A stretch of DNA of 64,000 bases from Catenulispora sp. EB89 (GTDB lineage Bacteria; Actinomycetota; Actinomycetes; Streptomycetales; Catenulisporaceae), in contig NZ_JBGCCU010000008.1 of assembly GCF_041261445.1 (NCBI RefSeq), forward strand, positions 310,001 to 374,000, in the 5' to 3' direction. Shown piece after piece: positions 59,951 through 64,000 of this stretch (position 1 is the stretch's first letter; each line of letters opens with the position of its first letter). The position numbers and the translations under genes were made by a program. The notes under the pieces are model-generated. The model had not been told where the DNA came from. It saw only the letters and a program-made list of their open reading frames with translations, and did not search any database.

Positions 59951-60370
59951 GTGGACTGGCTGCTGGCCATGGCCTACGGCGCGATCGGCGGCGCGGTCGT
60001 CGAAGCGGTGGTGAGCTCGGACCGGGTCCTGGCCTGGAACGCCGCACGGCACCAGGCCCTCGGCCACCAGCCGGCCACGCCGGTCCCGGCCCTGACCTCG
60101 TACGTCGACCCGCTCTCCGACATCGCGGCCGGCCTGACCCGGATCCTGCTCGGCGCGGTCGCCGGTCTCCTGTTCCACTCGCAGGTGACCGGGGCCTACG
60201 CGGCGATCGCGGTCGGGTGCTCGGCGCCGACGGTGTTGCGGCAGCTGGGATCGGCGCGTTTGGGCACGGCGTTCGAGCTCGAACCCGATCCAGCAGAACC
60301 CCATGCGACAGAGCCGCATACAACAGAGCCCCATGCGATAGAGCCGGCGGCGCCGCAGGAACAAGCGTGA
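59951..60370 (+). CDS. Small two-helix membrane protein
   Basis: A 139-aa protein. Hydrophobic segments are LLAMAYGAIGGAVVEAVV near the start and LTRILLGAVAGLLFHSQV to AAIAVGCSA in the middle. The C-terminus has a repeated EPHATEPHTTEPHAIEP run. GTG 59951 follows GGGGGAG. It overlaps the next gene by GTGA, so both are made together. Function unknown. Confidence 0.75.
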   Translation: MDWLLAMAYGAIGGAVVEAVVSSDRVLAWNAARHQALGHQPATPVPALTSYVDPLSDIAAGLTRILLGAVAGLLFHSQVTGAYAAIAVGCSAPTVLRQLGSARLGTAFELEPDPAEPHATEPHTTEPHAIEPAAPQEQA

Positions 60371-61134
60371 GCCGCGGCCCTCTCGCGCGCCGCTACTGGT
60401 CCTCATTGACCGGTGTCGGACATGGCCCGGCCGTGCAGCGGAACTGGCGCGGGCAATCGTTCTGGCGACGCTACGTGGCTTCGTTCTTCGTGCTCCCGCA
60501 GCCACCCGGCCAACCAACGCAGCCAAAGATCCGCAAGGCCATCGCCCCGCAAACAAGCGCCTCCCAGCCGCAGCGCCTCCGCGCCCCGCGCCTGTTCCGC
60601 TACCAGTCGGCGCTACTCGGCGGCGCGGCCGTGCTCGCGGCGGTCGTCGTCTCCGTGACGCAGCTCGGCGGCGGATCCTCGCCCGGCAGCGGTGGTCCCA
60701 ACCCCGGCCCGAGCAACGGCGGCACGCCGCCGAACCCCACGACCTCCACCGGCGCCTCGTCGACGCCGTCCGCCACCAGCCCGTCCAAGGTCGAGCTCTG
60801 GCAGGGCACCATCCGCGTCAACGTCCGGGGCGAGCAGGTCACCGCCGGTCCGTCACCGGTCGCGGGCCTGCTCTTCGGCCTCGCGGCGACCAACGAGACG
60901 ACGCTCAACGGCCCCGGCAACCTCGCGTCATGGACCCAGGACGGCACCCCCACCGCGGCCGGCTGCCTGGCCGCGCTCCAGGCGCACGCCACCAACCAGG
61001 TGACCGTCCAGGTCGGCGACCAGGTCTGCATCGCGGCCCTGGACGGACGCACGAGCGTCGGCAAGGTGACCGCCGAGGACTCCAACGACACCAGCGGCGC
61101 CTACATCGACCTCGCCGTCGAGGCGTACCCCTGA
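60367..61134 (+). CDS. Single-pass membrane-anchored protein, coupled to the preceding gene
   Basis: A 255-aa protein from GTG 60367. About 75 cytoplasmic residues rich in Arg/Pro, one helix (YQSALLGGAAVLAAVVVSV), a Gly/Pro/Ser/Thr linker, then an extracellular domain with KVELWQGTIRVNVRGEQVTAG and two cysteines (AAGCLAALQ, GDQVCIAAL) likely to pair. Unknown family, but the layout resembles actinobacterial envelope proteins with a small sensor or binding domain outside. Confidence 0.75.
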   Translation: MSRGPLARRYWSSLTGVGHGPAVQRNWRGQSFWRRYVASFFVLPQPPGQPTQPKIRKAIAPQTSASQPQRLRAPRLFRYQSALLGGAAVLAAVVVSVTQLGGGSSPGSGGPNPGPSNGGTPPNPTTSTGASSTPSATSPSKVELWQGTIRVNVRGEQVTAGPSPVAGLLFGLAATNETTLNGPGNLASWTQDGTPTAAGCLAALQAHATNQVTVQVGDQVCIAALDGRTSVGKVTAEDSNDTSGAYIDLAVEAYP

Positions 61135-61191
61135 CCTCTAAGGGCGTAGCCCTAGCCGGCAAGGCGTGGCTCGGGCCCCTGGCGCCTGGCC

Positions 61192-61716
61192 TCAGCTCGC
61201 GGGCGACGTGGCGGCGTGCGTGATGTTCGACGTGTCGATGAACAACGCCCCGAACGCCGTAGCCAGCGCCGTCAGCGCGGCAGCGGCGTTCACGTGGTGC
61301 GTGCCGTTGATCGCCAGCGCCAGCGCGGCCACCACGATCGCCACGGCCCCGATCACCACCGCCACGTCCCACATCATGTCGCTCTTCTGCCCGAGTGCCT
61401 TGGCGGCGTCGTGCTGAACCGCCTCGACCTGCTGCGCGACCTGCGCCACCTGCACGGAGTTCTCCGGCTGCGCGACGGCCCCGGCCGCGACCCCGAGGAC
61501 GACCCCGCCGTGCCCGCCGTTCAGCGTCTTCATCAGCGGGTTGATGATCCCGCCCAGGAACCCGGAGCCGATGATCCCGGCGAACTGCCCGACGTCCGGC
61601 AGGTTCAGGCTCGTGCTGCGCCACGAGACCACGGCCAGCGCCACCGCGACGACGGCGAACCCGACCAGCTGTGCGGCGCGTGCGATCGTGGTGGTCGATA
61701 TGGGAGCGGCGGCCAT
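61192..61716 (-). CDS. Hypothetical membrane protein
   Basis: A 174-aa protein with helices at AAQLVGFAVVAVALAVVSW, FAGIIGSGFLGGIINPL, WDVAVVIGAVAIVVAALALAI and AALTALATAFGALFI. A soluble middle part (VAQVAQQVEAVQHDAAKALG) may be coiled-coil. ATG 61716 is six bases after AAAGG; ATG 61719 and GTG 61722 are alternatives. Convergent with the upstream two-gene unit. Unknown function. Confidence 0.72.
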   Translation of the reverse strand: MAAAPISTTTIARAAQLVGFAVVAVALAVVSWRSTSLNLPDVGQFAGIIGSGFLGGIINPLMKTLNGGHGGVVLGVAAGAVAQPENSVQVAQVAQQVEAVQHDAAKALGQKSDMMWDVAVVIGAVAIVVAALALAINGTHHVNAAAALTALATAFGALFIDTSNITHAATSPAS

Positions 61717-61898
61717 CATCACCCTTTCGAGGACGGTTCACGGGGGAGGGCAGAAACAGCATTGCCCTGCGATGTCCGCCAAACAATAGGGGATGGTCCT
61801 GCCCCCGCCGCACGCAGGTGCCGCCGGTGCGGGGCGCACGGGAAGGGATCGCGGTGTTGCCTGGTTGTGCTCGGTGAGCCGACTTCAGGAGGACACAA

Positions 61899-62189
61899 AT
61901 GGCGATGCGAGCAGTGTGGAACGGCCAGGTCCTGGCCGAGAGCGACGACACCGTCGTCGTCGAGGGCAACCACTACTTCCCGCCGGAGTCGTTGAACAGC
62001 GAGTTCTTCTCCTCCAGCGAGACCCACACGGTCTGCCCGTGGAAGGGCCTGGCGAGCTACTACACCGTCACCGTGGACGGCGAGGCCAACGCGGACGCGG
62101 CGTGGTTCTACCCCGAGCCGAAGACCGAGGCCGAGCACGTGCGCGACCGCGTGGCGTTCTGGCGCGGGGTGAAGGTGGAGACCGTCTAG
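61899..62189 (+). CDS. DUF427 protein
   Basis: A 96-aa protein. Pattern: VEGNHYFPPESLNSEFFSSSETHTVCPWKGLASYYTVTVDG and AAWFYPEP with VAFWRGVKVE, a close match to the DUF427 fold, which is a small beta-barrel of unknown activity found widely in actinomycetes and fungi. AGGAGGACACAA precedes the ATG. Its stop overlaps the stop of the convergent VOC gene. Confidence 0.93.
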   Translation: MAMRAVWNGQVLAESDDTVVVEGNHYFPPESLNSEFFSSSETHTVCPWKGLASYYTVTVDGEANADAAWFYPEPKTEAEHVRDRVAFWRGVKVETV

Positions 62190-62569
62190 GCGGCACTCTC
62201 GACGATCTCGAACCGGTTGCCGTCCGGGTCCTTGAACTCGTACATCGGCGGCACCCCCGGCCACCGCAGCAACTCCCCGACCTCGATGCCGCGCTCCCGC
62301 ATGGCGGTGTGCTCGGCCTCGGCGTCGGGGACCATGAACCGGATGCCGGTGTCCTGCCCGACACCCCCGGCGGCAATCAGTGCGACCGACACCGCGGCCC
62401 CCGGCGCGGCGACCGTGACCCACCGGAAGCTCTCCCCGGCGCGCAGGTCCAGCCGCTTGTCGAAGCCGAGCGTGCCGGTGAAGAACTCCAGGGCCTTGTC
62501 CTGGTCGCTGACCGGGATGCCCACGGTTCCGATGTCGGTGATCGTGGTGTGTGAACGGGATGCGGACAT
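62186..62569 (-). CDS. VOC-superfamily (glyoxalase/bleomycin-resistance-like) protein
   Basis: A 127-aa protein with two beta-alpha-beta-beta-beta units: TVGIPVSDQDKALEFFTGTLGFDKRLD and GIRFMVPDAEAEHTAMRERGIEVG, ending FKDPDGNRFEIVES. It follows the ArsR-SRPBCC gene by 20 bp on the same strand, an arrangement often seen for this regulator type, and is probably its target. Confidence 0.92.
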   Translation of the reverse strand: MSASRSHTTITDIGTVGIPVSDQDKALEFFTGTLGFDKRLDLRAGESFRWVTVAAPGAAVSVALIAAGGVGQDTGIRFMVPDAEAEHTAMRERGIEVGELLRWPGVPPMYEFKDPDGNRFEIVESAA

Positions 62570-62589
62570 GGCGAACTCCTGTCTCGTGA

Positions 62590-63372
62590 TCAGTGCTTGT
62601 CAGTGGGCTTGTCAGTAGGCGGGCTGTACATCTGCGACCCGGGCGTGGTGAGCGTCTCCCCGGTCTCCAGCCAGGTCTTGAGCCCGGACAGCACCATCGG
62701 CCAGCCGCCGTACACCTCGGACGGGACGTCCGGCGGCAGCTGGTCGTGGACCACCGTCAGCCGGCACGAGTCCCCGACCGGCTCGATCTCCCACGTCACC
62801 CGGCTGGTCCCGGCCGCCTCGGCGTCCGGCCCCCACAGCGCCCGCATGCTCTGCACGAGCCGGCGCGGCGGGTCGACCTCTAGGTTCTCGCCCTCGACGA
62901 TCGACCGCTCGGCCGCCGGATGCGCCAGCCGGTACGGGGACCCCTCGGTCCAGTCCGACTCCACCGCCATCCCGAAGTGGTACTTGGCCCGGATCGCCGG
63001 ATCGGTGATCGCCTCCCACAACCGCTCCGGCGTGGTGCGGATGTAGATCTCGAAGACGCGCTCCATCGGTGCCTCCAGGTCACGCTTCAGGCCGACCAGC
63101 CCGGCCGCCCACTGCTCGGTGTACTTGCCGACCCAGCGGTCGTGGACCAGGCGGATCGGGACCGGGTTGAGGAAATGCAGCTTCTCCCGGCCGCGGCGGC
63201 GGGTCACGACCAGCCCCGCCTCCTCCAGGATCTTCAGGTGTTTCGCCACGGCGATGCGCGTCATGGCGTGCCGCGCCGTGAGGGCCGCGAGGGTCTGGCC
63301 GTCGTCGGCGAACAGCTCGTCCAGGAGTGCCCGCCGCGTCGGGTCGGCCAGGGCCTTGAACACGGGGTCCAT
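62590..63372 (-). CDS. ArsR regulator fused to an SRPBCC (AHSA1-like) domain
   Basis: A 260-aa fusion. Residues ~1-85 are an ArsR winged helix (MDPVFKALADPTRRALLDELFADDGQTLAALTARHAMTRIAVAKHLKILEEAGLV). From ~105 there is a START-like AHSA1 domain (VFEIYIRTTPERLWEAITDP, KYHFGMAVESDWTEGSPY, GGWPMVLSGLKTWLETGE). Usually these are two adjacent genes; here one protein may both sense a hydrophobic ligand and bind DNA. No metal-binding cysteines. It forms an operon with the VOC gene and has its own operator. Confidence 0.92.
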   Translation of the reverse strand: MDPVFKALADPTRRALLDELFADDGQTLAALTARHAMTRIAVAKHLKILEEAGLVVTRRRGREKLHFLNPVPIRLVHDRWVGKYTEQWAAGLVGLKRDLEAPMERVFEIYIRTTPERLWEAITDPAIRAKYHFGMAVESDWTEGSPYRLAHPAAERSIVEGENLEVDPPRRLVQSMRALWGPDAEAAGTSRVTWEIEPVGDSCRLTVVHDQLPPDVPSEVYGGWPMVLSGLKTWLETGETLTTPGSQMYSPPTDKPTDKH

Positions 63373-63383
63373 GGCTCCACAAT

Positions 63384-63403
63384 AGGAAACCATTTGGTTT
63401 CCT
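63384..63403. promoter_or_regulatory. ArsR-SRPBCC operator
   Basis: AGGAAACCA-TT-TGGTTTCCT, 9-bp perfect arms, 11 bp upstream of the ATG. Autoregulation is likely. Confidence 0.82.
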
Positions 63404-63405
63404 GT

Positions 63406-63439
63406 CAACGGGAGCGGGAGCGGGAACGGGAGCGGGACC
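63406..63439. repeat. Hexanucleotide repeats GGGAGC
   Basis: Five or six GGGAGC/GGGAAC units upstream of the ArsR fusion gene. Confidence 0.75.
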
Positions 63440-63450
63440 CGGGGAAAGCC

Positions 63451-63484
63451 GACTGCCCGGCCGCGAGATCGCGGCCGGGCAGTC
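63451..63484 (-). terminator. Hairpin terminator after the right-edge gene
   Basis: Perfect 15-bp stem (63451-63465 with 63470-63484), loop AGAT, 15 bp after the minus-strand stop at 63500. The following minus-strand sequence has only a short T run. Confidence 0.8.
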
Positions 63485-63499
63485 ACACCAGGTCGAGCG

Positions 63500-64000
63500 T
63501 TACCCGCGGGACAGCACCTCGGACAGCACCGACGGCAAGCCGGTCCAGTCCGTCGACACCACGCTCGCGTGCTTGCTCGCCAGCAACGCCACCCGGGCCG
63601 CGGCGTCGGACTGGCTCGGCGCGGTGTCGCTGAGCGCCGGGGCGACGTTCTGCGCGTCGGTCATGATCAGGATGTAGTGGTTGGTGTCGTACCACGACGT
63701 GTCGACGCTGGTGACGTAGGTGTTGGCGTCACCGTCGAAGACCACGAACCACGGCTTGATCGAGGAGTCGGAGTACTGGCTGCGGGGGTCGCCCGCCTGC
63801 GCCCCGAGCACGCACGGGAAGACCTGCGCCTGGCCGACGTTGCCGGCCGCCGCGAGGTTCTTCAGGTACGTGCCGTACTCGACGTCGGTGTGCAGGGTGT
63901 CGAACGGGTTGCCCAGTTCCACGGTCCCCGGGATCGCGTACAGGATCACCTTCCCGGCCAGCGCCGAGCGCGACGGCCAGGCGTCGGCCTTCGCCGCGGC
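63500..64000 (-). CDS. C-terminal part of a PI-PLC-like or related phosphodiesterase (cut by right edge)
   Basis: The frame continues to the window edge without a start. Visible text is WPSRSALAGKVILYAIPGT, then FDTLHTDVEYGTYLKN, VVFDGDANTYVTSVDTSWYDTNHY and near the end AARVALLASKHASVVSTDW. The GKV-beta strand followed much later by SxVSTDW recalls the last strands of PI-PLC-like TIM barrels, where the enzyme cleaves phosphodiesters outside the cell, but catalytic histidines would be in the missing part. Assignment is tentative. A hairpin lies after the stop. Confidence 0.55.
   Translation of the reverse strand, partial: AAAKADAWPSRSALAGKVILYAIPGTVELGNPFDTLHTDVEYGTYLKNLAAAGNVGQAQVFPCVLGAQAGDPRSQYSDSSIKPWFVVFDGDANTYVTSVDTSWYDTNHYILIMTDAQNVAPALSDTAPSQSDAAARVALLASKHASVVSTDWTGLPSVLSEVLSRG

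Noticed and set aside
59494-60366. Long N-terminal extension of the gene at 60367
   Set aside because: It runs antiphase through the aldo/keto reductase and the 59951 gene; the GTGA overlap start is more credible.
63500-63949. Complete 149-residue gene starting at 63949
   Set aside because: The frame stays open to the window edge and the text before the GTG (WPSRSALAGK) continues the same domain, so it is a truncated larger gene.

Overview
The window is very GC-rich with codon-position bias, GTG starts, leaderless genes, twin-arginine-type lipoproteins, SigE-type ECF sigma factor, GylR-type glycerol control and sugar ABC importers without their own ATPase. All of this points to a filamentous actinomycete with a large soil-type genome (Streptomycetales/Catenulisporales-like). 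The exact genus cannot be settled from the sequence. I see no rRNA, tRNA, CRISPR array, prophage or insertion sequence.

Layout. 0-5 kb: end of a LuxR regulator, a Tag-type DNA glycosylase, a cNMP/glutaredoxin-like/FAD oxidoreductase fusion, an esterase and a small orphan protein. 5-9.5 kb: a cell-wall and beta-lactam block made of an orphan mraY, a lipoprotein class A beta-lactamase, a divergent LysR regulator and an overlapping cytoplasmic BlaB-like penicillin-recognising protein. This is the same order as the Streptomyces cacaoi blaL-blaA-blaB regulatory locus, and it is followed by an 18-unit 13-bp minisatellite. 9.5-14.2 kb: a SigE-type sigma factor with its partner, two lipoproteins and a PhyH-type dioxygenase.

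14.5-23.2 kb: a LacI-controlled sugar locus (substrate-binding protein, two permeases, GH31, secreted GH39-like enzyme) with two matching LacI operators. 23.5-26.8 kb: small enzymes and a TetR regulator with a clear operator. 26.8-37.9 kb: a second sugar locus (GH36, ROK regulator, substrate-binding protein, two permeases, secreted GH27, cytoplasmic GH95). Neither importer has an ATPase gene, as expected if a shared MsiK-type ATPase serves both. Together they look like a system for trimming side chains from plant polysaccharides.

38-48 kb: a mixture of hydrolases, an orphan FtsX-like permease, a TetR regulator and a small membrane protein that share a nearly identical leaderless promoter/operator, an atypical SDR with a divergent LysR regulator, and an isochorismatase-like protein lacking the cysteine. 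48-55.3 kb: a duplicated glycerol module, with gylR and one glpK on the minus strand and glpF-glpK-glpD on the plus strand, with intercistronic hairpins. 55.3-64 kb: membrane proteins, MerR, DoxX, TetR/aldo-keto reductase with a 20-bp palindrome, DUF427, a VOC protein and an ArsR-SRPBCC fusion with its own operator, and a gene cut by the right edge.
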